This document shows, one piece after another, positions 5,573 through 11,868 of a DNA stretch of 30,792 bases; position 1 is the stretch's first letter, and each line of letters begins with the position of its first letter. Both the position numbers and the translations under genes were made by a program. Origin of the DNA: a virus; IMG/VR virus record IMGVR_UViG_3300028557_000137, positions 1 to 30,792 of that record; one strand, 5' to 3'. The notes beneath the pieces are model-generated. The model did no database searches. It worked only from the letters and a program-made list of their open reading frames with translations, and was not told the origin of the DNA.

Positions 5573-6009
5573 CCGCCGACCTTGAGCAACGCACCGCGGC
5601 GCTGGAGGCGCGGGTTGCGTCGCTGCTGCCGCCCGAGGGCGTGCGGGTGACGCTGGCGAACCTGCGCAAGAACGCGGTGTATCGGGTGGCGCGGGAGGTG
5701 GATGGGCCGCACGGCTACTTGAACATCGGCGACCTGCTGCACTTCGTGGATGCCAATGACGGCGACATGTTCCCGTTCTTCCGGCGCATTTCGGATGACG
5801 CCCTACACTGTGTCAACATCGCCCGCCTCGACTTCGCCGCCGCCCCGGCCGCCGAGCCCGAGCCGACGCCGTTGCAGGCGCTGGAGGCGATGAACGCCGC
5901 CCTGACGCGGGCATACGGCACGCCCGAGCATGAGGATCTTGCCGCCGACACGGGCAACGCCTGGCGCGCCATGCAGGCCGCGCTCCGGGCGGCGGGGGTG
6001 GTGCTGTGA
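5569..6009 (+). CDS. Hypothetical protein, coiled-coil start (146 aa)
   Basis: Starts at ATG 5569 with a 4-bp overlap to the gene before. Residues 1-20 are a short heptad-like helix (MTADLEQRTAALEARVASLL) resembling phage proteins that begin with a small coiled coil. Residues 25-85 are a compact beta-rich part with the sequence YRVAREVDGPHGYLNIGDLL and FPFFRRISDDALHCVNIARL. After an Ala/Pro linker the C-terminal helix (NAALTRAYGTPEHEDLAADT) follows. No known domain is recognised. Coupled translation on both sides and codon bias make it a real gene. Confidence 0.65.
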   Translation: MTADLEQRTAALEARVASLLPPEGVRVTLANLRKNAVYRVAREVDGPHGYLNIGDLLHFVDANDGDMFPFFRRISDDALHCVNIARLDFAAAPAAEPEPTPLQALEAMNAALTRAYGTPEHEDLAADTGNAWRAMQAALRAAGVVL

Positions 6010-6380
6010 ACGCGCGAGACGGCGGTTATCCCGATGATGTTCGCAGCTTCGACCACGACCCGCGCAGCCCGTTCTACAACAACCGGGCCGAGGACGAAGC
6101 TGCCGAGCGCGAAGAGCGCTTCTACGACGTCTCGCGGTCCATGGAGGCGCTGACCACATGGCTCGATGAGCGGTGGGACCAGGACAGCGACAAGATGCGC
6201 GAGGAGGACGGCGAGCCGGTCGTTGCTGACCTCGAAGTCATCAACGCGGCGCTGGTGAAGGCGCTGACGCCGTGGCGCGAGGAGATTTTGGAATTCACGC
6301 GCGATTATCGCCAGAAGCGCGGCTTTCGCGAGCCGCTGGTGCTGATGGGCGCCCGCATCGCCGTTGTGAGGAGCAAGTGA
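6006..6380 (+). CDS. Hypothetical acidic protein (124 aa)
   Basis: GTG 6006 is used, overlapping the previous stop (GTGA). The product is strongly charged: an acidic N-terminal half (DDVRSFDHDPRSPFYNNRAE, EREERFYDVSRSMEALTTWL) and a helical C-terminal part containing LEVINAALVKALTPWREEIL and a basic end. It is probably soluble and helical. No domain is recognised. It lies in a run of nine small early genes whose arrangement (4-bp overlaps, no promoters between) indicates a single transcript. Confidence 0.65.
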   Translation: MNARDGGYPDDVRSFDHDPRSPFYNNRAEDEAAEREERFYDVSRSMEALTTWLDERWDQDSDKMREEDGEPVVADLEVINAALVKALTPWREEILEFTRDYRQKRGFREPLVLMGARIAVVRSK

Positions 6381-6634
6381 TGACCGATGAACTCGACGCG
6401 CTCTGCCGCCAGAAGACGGGCATGGGCGAGGATTGGAGCGTCTACGAGATGACGGTGGTTCCGATGCCGCCGAAGCCGCCGCTCGGCGTGCAATGCATCG
6501 GCTCGCGGCATCGCTTCCTGACGCGCGGCAAGCGCAAGGGCGAGAAGACGTGGACCAACGACAACAAGATCAGCGTGTTCATCACGGCGGAGGAATACCG
6601 CGCGTGTTTCCCGAAAAAGGAGAAGGCAGCATGA
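6380..6634 (+). CDS. Hypothetical small basic protein (84 aa)
   Basis: ATG 6380 shares its A with the last base of the preceding TGA (TGATG) and follows a GAGGAGC ribosome site. The frame is open upstream but that part lies inside the previous gene. The product has an acidic N-terminus (MTDELDALCRQK), a Pro-rich middle (VVPMPPKPPLGVQCIG) and a basic part (RHRFLTRGKRKGEKTWTNDN) that could bind nucleic acid, ending with a predicted beta/alpha segment. Two Cys are present but no zinc pattern. Function unknown. Confidence 0.65.
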   Translation: MTDELDALCRQKTGMGEDWSVYEMTVVPMPPKPPLGVQCIGSRHRFLTRGKRKGEKTWTNDNKISVFITAEEYRACFPKKEKAA

Positions 6635-6885
6635 CCGACGCCGAGAGGATCGCCGCCACGCTGAAGCTGTTTGCGGACGGCCTGCGGGAGGCCAGCGAAA
6701 AGGGCGAGCCGATGCAGCCGCCGAACATGCTGACACTGTCCGCGCACCTGCGCGACATCGCGTTCCACCTCGCGCCGCCGGTGGACTTCGCGGCGCTGGA
6801 GCGGGCGGCGGGCGGTGTGGTTGTGCGGTTTCCGGCGCGTGGGTGGCACAGCGACGCCGCGCATGGCGACGCGGGGGTCGCGTAG
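6631..6885 (+). CDS. Hypothetical protein (84 aa)
   Basis: ATG 6631 overlaps the previous stop and is preceded by GGAGAAGG. Residues 1-50 form two amphipathic helices (ERIAATLKLFADGLREASEK and MLTLSAHLRDIAFHLAPP); a short Gly/Val strand and an Arg/His-rich tail follow. This helix-turn layout is common among small phage proteins that attach to a partner, but no family is recognised. The next gene begins 1 base after its stop. Confidence 0.6.
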   Translation: MTDAERIAATLKLFADGLREASEKGEPMQPPNMLTLSAHLRDIAFHLAPPVDFAALERAAGGVVVRFPARGWHSDAAHGDAGVA

Positions 6886-6886
6886 G

Positions 6887-7072
6887 ATGAACCCGCTCGC
6901 CATCGAAGCCGCGCGCTTGGCCAAGGCGCTGGCCCGCGCGGAGAAGGCACACCGCCGCATGGCCGAGGCCGCGACGCAGATGAACTTACTGCACATGTCG
7001 GCGCTGGCCGCGCAGATCGAACAAGCCATGTGGGCAATCGACGCGCCCGAAATGAAGGAGCGGGTGGCGTGA
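6887..7072 (+). CDS. Hypothetical all-helical protein (61 aa)
   Basis: From ATG 6887, 61 residues, almost entirely helical with Ala, Lys and Arg heptads (LAIEAARLAKALARAEKAHR, then QMNLLHMSALAAQIEQAMWA). It could form a short coiled coil or dimer. The ribosome site is only the AGG directly before the ATG. The stop overlaps the next GTG. A longer frame exists upstream but lies over the previous gene. Function unknown. Confidence 0.6.
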   Translation: MNPLAIEAARLAKALARAEKAHRRMAEAATQMNLLHMSALAAQIEQAMWAIDAPEMKERVA

Positions 7073-7320
7073 GCGAAGAACCGATCTGCGCGGCGTTGGA
7101 AGCTGCGGGGGAAGCGCTGCGCAATGCCGTGGGGTGGCCGAACGTTCACCAGCCGGACGGCCTCTACACGAAGCATGCAGCCGCCGCCATTGCGGCTTTT
7201 CTTCGCGCGATGCCGACCAAGGGCATTTATCTGGCGGTGGACGGCAAGGTGGTTGCCGCCATCAATTGCCAGGACTTCTGGCATATCGCGGATGCAGTCG
7301 AAGCGGAGGCCGCCCCATGA
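7069..7320 (+). CDS. Hypothetical protein (83 aa)
   Basis: GTG 7069 overlaps the previous stop (GTGA). The product opens with a helix (EEPICAALEAAGEALRNAVG), then contains VHQPDGLYTKHAAAAIAAFL and a small beta segment around GIYLAVDGKVVAAI, and ends in an acidic helix. Two Cys are spaced far apart. No family is recognised. Its stop overlaps the ATG of the tiny membrane gene, so the two are co-translated. Confidence 0.6.
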   Translation: MSEEPICAALEAAGEALRNAVGWPNVHQPDGLYTKHAAAAIAAFLRAMPTKGIYLAVDGKVVAAINCQDFWHIADAVEAEAAP

Positions 7321-7415
7321 ACAGGATAGCCACCTGGCTGGCGCTGCTGCTGATCTGCGTGGCACCGTTTGTATTGGTCGGCGCGCACATTCTGGCCGCG
7401 AGCGTGTGGCCATGA
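7317..7415 (+). CDS. Tiny single-pass membrane protein (32 aa)
   Basis: ATG 7317 overlaps the preceding stop and its own TGA overlaps the next ATG. All but the first three and last few of its 32 residues form one hydrophobic span (IATWLALLLICVAPFVLVGA), so it is a minimal inner-membrane peptide with the N-terminus probably in the cytoplasm. Early-operon membrane microproteins in phages are often superinfection-exclusion or host-membrane modulators, but that is only a possibility here. The coupling on both sides argues that it is real despite its size. Confidence 0.55.
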   Translation: MNRIATWLALLLICVAPFVLVGAHILAASVWP

Positions 7416-7711
7416 GCGGCGTTCAGGCGTGCGGCCCCGAAAACGGCCCATTTGACGCGAACGACTCAAAGCACAGACTGTATTCGGCAGCCCAAGTCGC
7501 TGCGCTGGTCGAGCAGGCCCGGCGCGAGGGCGCGGAGGCTGAGCGCGAGGCGTGTGCTGCGGATTGCGACTGCGGATGCGCGGCGCGACCTGATGTTCTG
7601 CCGCGGTTCGCAACAGATGGGCACAAGCGCGCGTCCTATCTCTGCCCGCACGGCGATTCTTGCCACGCCCTGCAAGCCGCCGCCATCCGCGCGCGAGGAG
7701 ACGCGCCATGA
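7412..7711 (+). CDS. Cysteine-rich hypothetical protein (99 aa)
   Basis: Starts at ATG 7412, overlapping the previous stop. Residues 20-50 form an acidic/basic helix (YSAAQVAALVEQARREGAEA). Next is a dense cysteine cluster CAADCDCGC and, later, CPHGDSCHAL near the C-terminus. The seven Cys and nearby His residues suggest a metal site, probably zinc, although the spacing does not match a family I know. Proteins with the motif YSxxQVxALV-x-x-A-R-R-E are frequent in phage early operons without known function. The stop overlaps the exonuclease start. Confidence 0.6.
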   Translation: MSGVQACGPENGPFDANDSKHRLYSAAQVAALVEQARREGAEAEREACAADCDCGCAARPDVLPRFATDGHKRASYLCPHGDSCHALQAAAIRARGDAP

Positions 7712-8589
7712 CCGCCGAGGCCGAGCGCCTGCGGATGCCGGGCATCTACACGATGCCCGCAGCAACCTACCACGCCGACCCGTGCGAGGTGCCGAGCCTG
7801 TCCAGCGGCATCGCGCGCCTGCTGATCCGCCGCAGCCCGATGCACGCGCACCATGCGCACGCGCGCTTCGGCGGGAACTCTCGCGACCCGTCCGCGACGA
7901 TGGATGCCGGCTCGATCCTGCATAAGCTCATGCTTGGCGAGGGTGACGACTACGAGGCGGTGCAGGCCGAGAACTGGACCACCAAGGCTGCCAAGGAGGC
8001 GCGGGAGGCCATTCGCGAAGCTGGCCGCATCCCTGTCCTCGCGCACCAGCTAGAGGCGCTACAGGCCGGTGCAGAGGCCGCACTGGCGCAGATGCGCGAG
8101 CATCCGGACTGCGGCGCGTTCTTCGACGCAGGCCAGTCTGAGGCCGTGCTGGTGGCCGAAGATCGCGGCGCTTGGCTGCGGTGCATGGTGGACCGCCTGC
8201 CGACCGGCGAGCGCATGCCGTGGTTCGATATCAAGACGACCAAGGCCAGCGCGGCGCCGGTTGATTTTCAGCGCGCCATGATACGCGACCATGCGTTTCA
8301 GGAGGCGTTCTATCGGCGGATCGGGCGCCTGCTCAACCGCAAGCCGCGCGCGTTTTTCTTCGTGGTGGTGGAGCAAGACGCGCCGCACGCCATCGCCGTG
8401 ATGGCTGCCGCGCCGTCGCTGGTCGAGATCGCGGACCTTGAGGTTGAGCGTGCCGTGTCGGTGTGGCGGCGCTGCATGGAGGCGCAGCGGTGGCCCGGCT
8501 ATCCGGCGCGGACTGCCTATGTCGAAGCGCCCGCATGGGCAACGCAGGCCGAGGAAGCCGCGAACATGGATGAGGAAGTCGAAGCATGA
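7708..8589 (+). CDS. PD-(D/E)XK exonuclease (DUF3799/RecE-like)
   Basis: This 293-residue protein (ATG 7708, overlapping the gene before) matches phage exonucleases of the RecE/DUF3799 group, which degrade one strand of double-stranded DNA to give 3' single-stranded ends for annealing. Visible core residues: H72 in SILHKLML, E145 in QSEAVL, D162 in MVDRLP, and D174-x-K176 in WFDIKTT, followed by the helix around FQEAFYRRIGRLL. This is the order of a PD-(D/E)XK site (E, D, DxK). The N-terminus (GIYTMPAATYHAD and LSSGIARLLI) is also typical. It overlaps the ATPase gene by 4 bp and forms a recombination set with it and the SSB-like protein. Active-site residues appear intact. Confidence 0.88.
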   Translation: MTAEAERLRMPGIYTMPAATYHADPCEVPSLSSGIARLLIRRSPMHAHHAHARFGGNSRDPSATMDAGSILHKLMLGEGDDYEAVQAENWTTKAAKEAREAIREAGRIPVLAHQLEALQAGAEAALAQMREHPDCGAFFDAGQSEAVLVAEDRGAWLRCMVDRLPTGERMPWFDIKTTKASAAPVDFQRAMIRDHAFQEAFYRRIGRLLNRKPRAFFFVVVEQDAPHAIAVMAAAPSLVEIADLEVERAVSVWRRCMEAQRWPGYPARTAYVEAPAWATQAEEAANMDEEVEA

Positions 8590-9959
8590 CGTTCACCCTG
8601 CGCCCGGCCGTGCGCGAAAAAATCGGCTTGCTCTTTGCGGTGGCCGGCGCGAGCGGTTCGGGCAAGACTTTCTCGGCGTTGGTGCTGGCGCGCGGCATCG
8701 CCAATGGCACCGGCAAGATTGCCGTGATCGATACCGAGGCCGGGCGCGCGCTGCACTACGCGCCGAAGCCCGGCGCGAAAGCCGATGGCGTGCGGACGTT
8801 CGATTTTCTGCACCTGGACTTTCAGCCGCCGTTCACGCCCGAACGGTATATTGAGGCGATCCAGGCATGTGAGGCGGCGGGCGCGACGGTGATCGTCATC
8901 GACAGCGCCTCGCACGAATGGTCCGGCGAGGGCGGGTGCTCGGATATCCAGATGGCCGAGGCCGAGCGCATGGCCGCGAAGGACGGCAAGAGCGTTGACA
9001 GCATGACGGCGCCGGCCTGGAAGCGCCCGAAGCTCCGTCATCAGCGGATGATGGCGCGGCTGATCCAGTGCCGCACGCATCTGATTTTCTGCCTCCGCGC
9101 GCAGGAGAAGGTGAAGATCGTCGGCGGCAAGGTGACGCCGGTTGGCTTCATGCCGATCTGCGAAAAATCTTTCATGTTCGAAATGTCGGGCAGCGTCACC
9201 TTGCACCCCGAGACGCCGGGCCGGCCGCGCTACGACCTCCCGCACAAGCTCAACGACGAACTGCGGGAAATCTTTGATGAGCAGCACCGCATCGACGCGG
9301 TGGCCGGCAAGCGGCTGCGCGCATGGGCAGAGACTGGCGAGGACCGCCCGGCGCTGGACAAGGCCGCCGTGGGCACGCGCGACCTGGTGGAGCGCATCCA
9401 GGACGCGGCCAGCCTGCCGGCGCTGAAGCTCATCACTGGCGAGGACGCCGTTGTGAAGCAGCGCGCATGGCTGGCGAAGAACCGGCCGGAATTGGCCGAG
9501 CAGGTTGACGACGCAGTGGCCGCTGCGCTGGCGGTGTATGCGCCGGATGACGACGCCGCGCGCGTCTGGGCTCGCCGCTACGCCCCGGAGGTCATGCTCG
9601 GCGTCTACGCGCCTGAGGAATTTGACGAGCCCCCGGCGCAGCCCCGCGAGGTCCAGATCGTGGTGGTGGACGAGCCCAAGGTGAGCCGCCCCGTCGTGCA
9701 GACCGACGCCCTGCTGCCCATCATCTCGCCCATAGACGGCGCGGTGAACCAGGTGCCTGGCCCTAAGTGGCTGGGCGCGGTCCAGCGCGCGTTGGTGCTG
9801 CTGGACGACGCCGAGAAGGTCCGCACCTGGCGCCAGGACATGGGGCCGCACCTCGCCGCCATTGCCGAGCGTGACGACAGCAAGGCCACCGAGGCCGACC
9901 GCATGATTGCCGACCGCCTGGCTGATCTGGGCGAGCGTGAGCCCGGCGAGGAGGGCTGA
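8586..9959 (+). CDS. RecA/AAA-type ATPase, Sak4-like recombination partner
   Basis: The 457-residue protein has Walker A GASGSGKT (21-28), a Walker B-like VIVID (102-106) followed by SASHEWSGEGG, and further conserved elements such as LRAQEKVKIV. Up to about residue 230 it looks like the phage RecA-like ATPase domain (AAA_24/Sak4 kind), which promotes single-strand annealing or strand exchange. The remaining half is helical and acidic, with a Pro-rich hinge near 345-385; it is longer than compact Sak4 proteins (about 250 aa) and may carry an extra interaction module. The exonuclease gene overlaps it upstream, and the SSB-like gene follows after 2 bp. The recombinase role is inferred from family and context. 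Confidence 0.8.
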   Translation: MTFTLRPAVREKIGLLFAVAGASGSGKTFSALVLARGIANGTGKIAVIDTEAGRALHYAPKPGAKADGVRTFDFLHLDFQPPFTPERYIEAIQACEAAGATVIVIDSASHEWSGEGGCSDIQMAEAERMAAKDGKSVDSMTAPAWKRPKLRHQRMMARLIQCRTHLIFCLRAQEKVKIVGGKVTPVGFMPICEKSFMFEMSGSVTLHPETPGRPRYDLPHKLNDELREIFDEQHRIDAVAGKRLRAWAETGEDRPALDKAAVGTRDLVERIQDAASLPALKLITGEDAVVKQRAWLAKNRPELAEQVDDAVAAALAVYAPDDDAARVWARRYAPEVMLGVYAPEEFDEPPAQPREVQIVVVDEPKVSRPVVQTDALLPIISPIDGAVNQVPGPKWLGAVQRALVLLDDAEKVRTWRQDMGPHLAAIAERDDSKATEADRMIADRLADLGEREPGEEG

Positions 9960-9961
9960 CC

Positions 9962-10222
9962 ATGAGCGGCACGCGCGACAACAGCGGCAACATCAGCCGC
10001 AACGAGAAGAAGACCGAGGACCGCCACCCTGACATCAAGGGGAAGGCGACCATCGACGGCGTTGACTACTGGGTTAGCGGTTGGCTGAAAGAGAACGACC
10101 GCGGCAAGTGGTATTCGCTCTCCTTCCAGCCAAAGGACGCGCCGGTAGAGCAGCGCCAGCAGCCGCAGCGGCAGCCGGCGCAGCGTCCCGCCGCCGACCT
10201 CAACGACGACATCCCGTTCTAG
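9962..10222 (+). CDS. SSB-like protein with DDIPF acidic tail (86 aa)
   Basis: The N-terminus is polar and Asn/Lys-rich; residues 23-60 form a compact beta-rich unit (DIKGKATIDGVDYWVSGWLK, then GKWYSLSFQPKD). After a Gln/Pro/Arg linker the protein ends exactly in DLNDDIPF. The same ending (DDIPF) is the docking tip of bacterial SSB proteins, which recruits replication and repair partners. The body is much shorter than a normal OB fold (about 110 aa), so it may be a reduced single-strand binder or an SSB mimic. Directly downstream of the exonuclease and ATPase, it probably completes the recombination set. No OB fold can be proven from the sequence alone. Confidence 0.65.
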   Translation: MSGTRDNSGNISRNEKKTEDRHPDIKGKATIDGVDYWVSGWLKENDRGKWYSLSFQPKDAPVEQRQQPQRQPAQRPAADLNDDIPF

Positions 10223-10232
10223 GTCGCCGCAG

Positions 10233-10427
10233 ATGCTGATCAGGATCATGGAGACCAAGCCCAAGCGCCTCCGCAAGATCGCGCGCTCTTGGGGCGTTCA
10301 CGCCGTTGAGGCGCAAAACCTGGACGTGCTGACCGTGGCCATTGCCGACGCCTACCGCCGCCACGTTGCTGCGGAGGAACGCGCCGCGATGCGCCTGCGG
10401 CACGCCAAGCGGGAGAGCGCCGCATGA
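10233..10427 (+). CDS. Hypothetical basic protein (64 aa)
   Basis: ATG 10233 (or ATG 10248) begins a 64-residue, strongly basic helical protein: KPKRLRKIARSWGVHAVEAQ, LTVAIADAYRRHVAAEERAA, and an Arg-rich tail. It resembles small DNA- or RNA-binding phage proteins, and the IARSWGVHA segment could be part of a helix-turn-helix, but no family is clear. The stop overlaps the next ATG. Confidence 0.55.
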   Translation: MLIRIMETKPKRLRKIARSWGVHAVEAQNLDVLTVAIADAYRRHVAAEERAAMRLRHAKRESAA

Positions 10428-10636
10428 CGCCCGCCGTGTCGTTCAAGCTGCACCCGGACCTCGAGGCGCTGACCAAGGCCCTCGAGGCGCTGACCAAGGC
10501 CCGCGAGACGCCGCGCGCGCCGGGCTTCGCCAATGCCGGCGTGATGCTCGGCCTGCTGCCGGGCCACGCGCCGGCGCATCTGCGGGACGCGGCGAAGTGG
10601 CTGCTGGACCGGGCAGCCCAGGAGGACGCGCGATGA
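10424..10636 (+). CDS. Hypothetical protein with internal 7-residue repeat (70 aa)
   Basis: Starts at ATG 10424 overlapping the previous stop. The N-terminal helix contains LEALTKA twice in tandem, from a perfect 21-bp duplication at 10460-10501, which lengthens the helix by exactly two turns. The C-terminal part (FANAGVMLGLLPGHAPAHLR, DAAKWLLDRAAQEDA) is helical. The repeat may be a recent duplication and could vary between isolates. Function unknown; coupled to the next gene by a 4-bp overlap. Confidence 0.55.
   Translation: MTPAVSFKLHPDLEALTKALEALTKARETPRAPGFANAGVMLGLLPGHAPAHLRDAAKWLLDRAAQEDAR
10460..10501 (+). repeat. Perfect 21-bp tandem duplication
   Basis: The sequence CTCGAGGCGCTGACCAAGGCC occurs at 10460-10480 and again at 10481-10501 with no mismatch (21 bases each). 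It lies inside a coding gene and keeps the frame, adding one LEALTKA heptad. Its perfect identity points to a recent slippage or duplication. Confidence 0.9.
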
Positions 10637-10842
10637 CCATGTTCGCGCTGCTGCTGATCCTGTCCGGCGATCCGTCGCCGCTAGCCCGCGTGTCGTGGCA
10701 CGCCAGCCGCGACGCATGCGAGCGCCAGGCCGAGGTTGAGCTTGTCCACGCCGCGGTGACCACGCGCGCCGTCGAGCATGTCGAGTGCCGCGCTTACCGG
10801 ATGCTGGCGCTCAGGCCGGTGACGGAGGAGATACTGCGGTGA
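10633..10842 (+). CDS. Small exported or membrane-anchored protein (69 aa)
   Basis: ATG 10633 overlaps the previous stop (ATGA) and follows AGGAGGACG. The N-terminus MTMFALLLILSGDPSPLARV has a hydrophobic stretch with a possible signal cleavage or anchor; two Cys (in DACERQAEVE and VECRAYRM) could form a disulfide if exported. Similar small secreted phage proteins with this WHASRDACE-type pattern occur near operon ends. No family is assigned. It is the last clear gene of the rightward operon. Confidence 0.55.
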   Translation: MTMFALLLILSGDPSPLARVSWHASRDACERQAEVELVHAAVTTRAVEHVECRAYRMLALRPVTEEILR

Positions 10843-10964
10843 CCTAGCCCACGAAATCGCTGCGCAACGCTGCGCGTCGCAGCGCCACGCCCGGCATCGC
10901 ATCACTCCGCAACGCAACGCGTCGGTCCGCTCTACGCTTCGCGCCGATCCATGGCCGCATCCAG
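10843..10964. other. Repetitive intergenic stretch with hairpin
   Basis: This 122-bp stretch between the last clear early gene and a small ORF is built from repeated GCAACGC- and CGCTGCG-like words. It includes a perfect hairpin CGCTGCG-CGT-CGCAGCG at 10868-10884, with another CGCTGCG copy just upstream at 10858-10864. No convincing gene is seen; frames on both strands code low-complexity Arg/Cys-rich sequence. It could be an untranslated spacer, a processing site, or a decayed gene start. Confidence 0.35.
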
Positions 10965-11078
10965 ATGGCAGACGATCTGGAGAGCATCGCGGTCGCGCGG
11001 TCGCTCAAGGCCGCCGGCCAGCGCACAAGCTGGCGCAACCTGCACGACGCCAGCGCCGCCCTCTCGGCGGCGCACTAA
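10965..11078 (+). CDS. Possible small protein (37 aa)
   Basis: ATG 10965 opens a 37-codon frame ending at TAA 11076-11078, just before the terminator. The product MADDLESIAVARSLKAAGQR continues with TSWRNLHDASAALSAAH, a plausible amphipathic helix with natural composition, unlike the repetitive sequence before it. There is no clear ribosome site, so this is a low-confidence gene; it may be the tail of a longer decayed gene whose in-frame upstream part ends at a TAG near 10847. Confidence 0.35.
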   Translation: MADDLESIAVARSLKAAGQRTSWRNLHDASAALSAAH

Positions 11079-11091
11079 ACCCCCGAAACGC

Positions 11092-11126
11092 AAAAAGGCC
11101 CCGCCAGCGCGAGCCGGCGGGGCTTT
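11092..11126 (-). terminator. Intrinsic terminator of the late operon
   Basis: GCCCCGCC (11098-11105) and GGCGGGGC (11116-11123) form a perfect 8-bp GC stem with a 10-nt loop. Read on the minus strand it is followed by TTTTTG, a good intrinsic terminator just past the endolysin stop at 11152. On the plus strand only TTT follows, so it may also act weakly on the converging early operon. Confidence 0.8.
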
Positions 11127-11151
11127 GAACTATTCAGCGGGGCTTAAGGGT

Positions 11152-11661
11152 TCAGCCGGGATACGAGCCGCGCGGCAACTCCCAGTGCGGCGCGTCCACG
11201 AACGTCGCCCAGTCACCGCCCCAGGTGACCGGCACGCCCTCGGCCGCCGCGGCCTTCCGCATAGCGATCACCACGCCCGCAAAGTCCGCCTTGGTCATCT
11301 GCGGGATGGGCGTGTCGGTGATCGGGTAGAGGTCCACCGCGTGGCCGGTGATGTGCCGGCTAGCCAGCGTCGTGCTCTTGCCGGCCCGCATCAACTCGGC
11401 CTGCCGTTTCGGCGTGCGCAGGCCCTCGGCTACAAAGAACGGCGCCGTTGCACGCGCGCGCTGCACCACGCGCACCAAGTCAGGATGCACGCCTTCCAGC
11501 CGCGCCAGGTCGCGCGGCGTTAGGCCGGCGGGGGCCGTCGCCGGCCCCTCGCCTATCGGCAACACGCGGATGGCCGGCTGCGGCGCTGGCGGTGCAATCG
11601 GCTCCGGTGCTGCCTCCCGCCGCACGCCCAGGAAGCTGAGCAAGCGCGCCAGCATGGTCAT
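11152..11661 (-). CDS. Endolysin, M15 (VanY-like) peptidase
   Basis: Lysis enzyme that cuts the peptide part of the cell wall, probably as an L-alanyl-D-glutamate or D,D-carboxypeptidase-type M15_4 peptidase. From ATG 11661, which overlaps the holin stop (ATGA), it has 169 residues: a hydrophobic/basic start (MTMLARLLSFLGVRR), a Pro-rich linker to about 45, then the catalytic domain. This domain shows LEGVHPDLVRVVQRA, VAEGLRTPKRQAELMRAG, the zinc site SRHITGHAVDL (H103, D110), and TWGGDW with DAPHWEL (H159). All key residues are present. The N-terminal hydrophobic stretch may be an anchor or a weak SAR signal; this is uncertain. Confidence 0.92.
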   Translation of the reverse strand: MTMLARLLSFLGVRREAAPEPIAPPAPQPAIRVLPIGEGPATAPAGLTPRDLARLEGVHPDLVRVVQRARATAPFFVAEGLRTPKRQAELMRAGKSTTLASRHITGHAVDLYPITDTPIPQMTKADFAGVVIAMRKAAAAEGVPVTWGGDWATFVDAPHWELPRGSYPG

Positions 11662-11819
11662 CGCTTCCGGCTGTAGAGATACCACCCCGCGGTCGCGGCG
11701 CTTGTCGCAGCGCCTGCCACCAGATCCCAGCCGCCGGGATCGACGGTGCCGCGTGCGATGAGCACGCCGCCGATAAGTTGGAGCACATGACGCAGCAGAC
11801 CAATCGCCATGTCTGGCAT
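11658..11819 (-). CDS. Holin (small, two membrane segments)
   Basis: A 53-residue gene from ATG 11819, with a good AGGAGA ribosome site 7 nt upstream, that overlaps the endolysin start by 4 bp. It has two hydrophobic segments, about 5-22 (AIGLLRHVLQLIGGVLIA) and 32-48 (DLVAGAATSAATAGWYL), separated by a short polar turn (RGTVDPGGW), and ends with a basic tail (YSRKR). This is the layout of small phage holins that make the membrane hole releasing the endolysin, similar to Pam3 gp28-like families. Small size, position directly before the endolysin and topology support it. Sequence identity to a family cannot be checked here. Confidence 0.85.
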   Translation of the reverse strand: MPDMAIGLLRHVLQLIGGVLIARGTVDPGGWDLVAGAATSAATAGWYLYSRKR

Positions 11820-11868
11820 TGGGTGTCTCCTGTGTGAAGTGCCGGGCTACCCGCCGGCGGGGGACTGG

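Noticed and set aside
11480-11803. Minus frame of 107 codons overlapping holin and endolysin
   Set aside because: It is Ala/Arg/Gly-rich in a different frame from both the holin and the endolysin, which have clear features and coupling.
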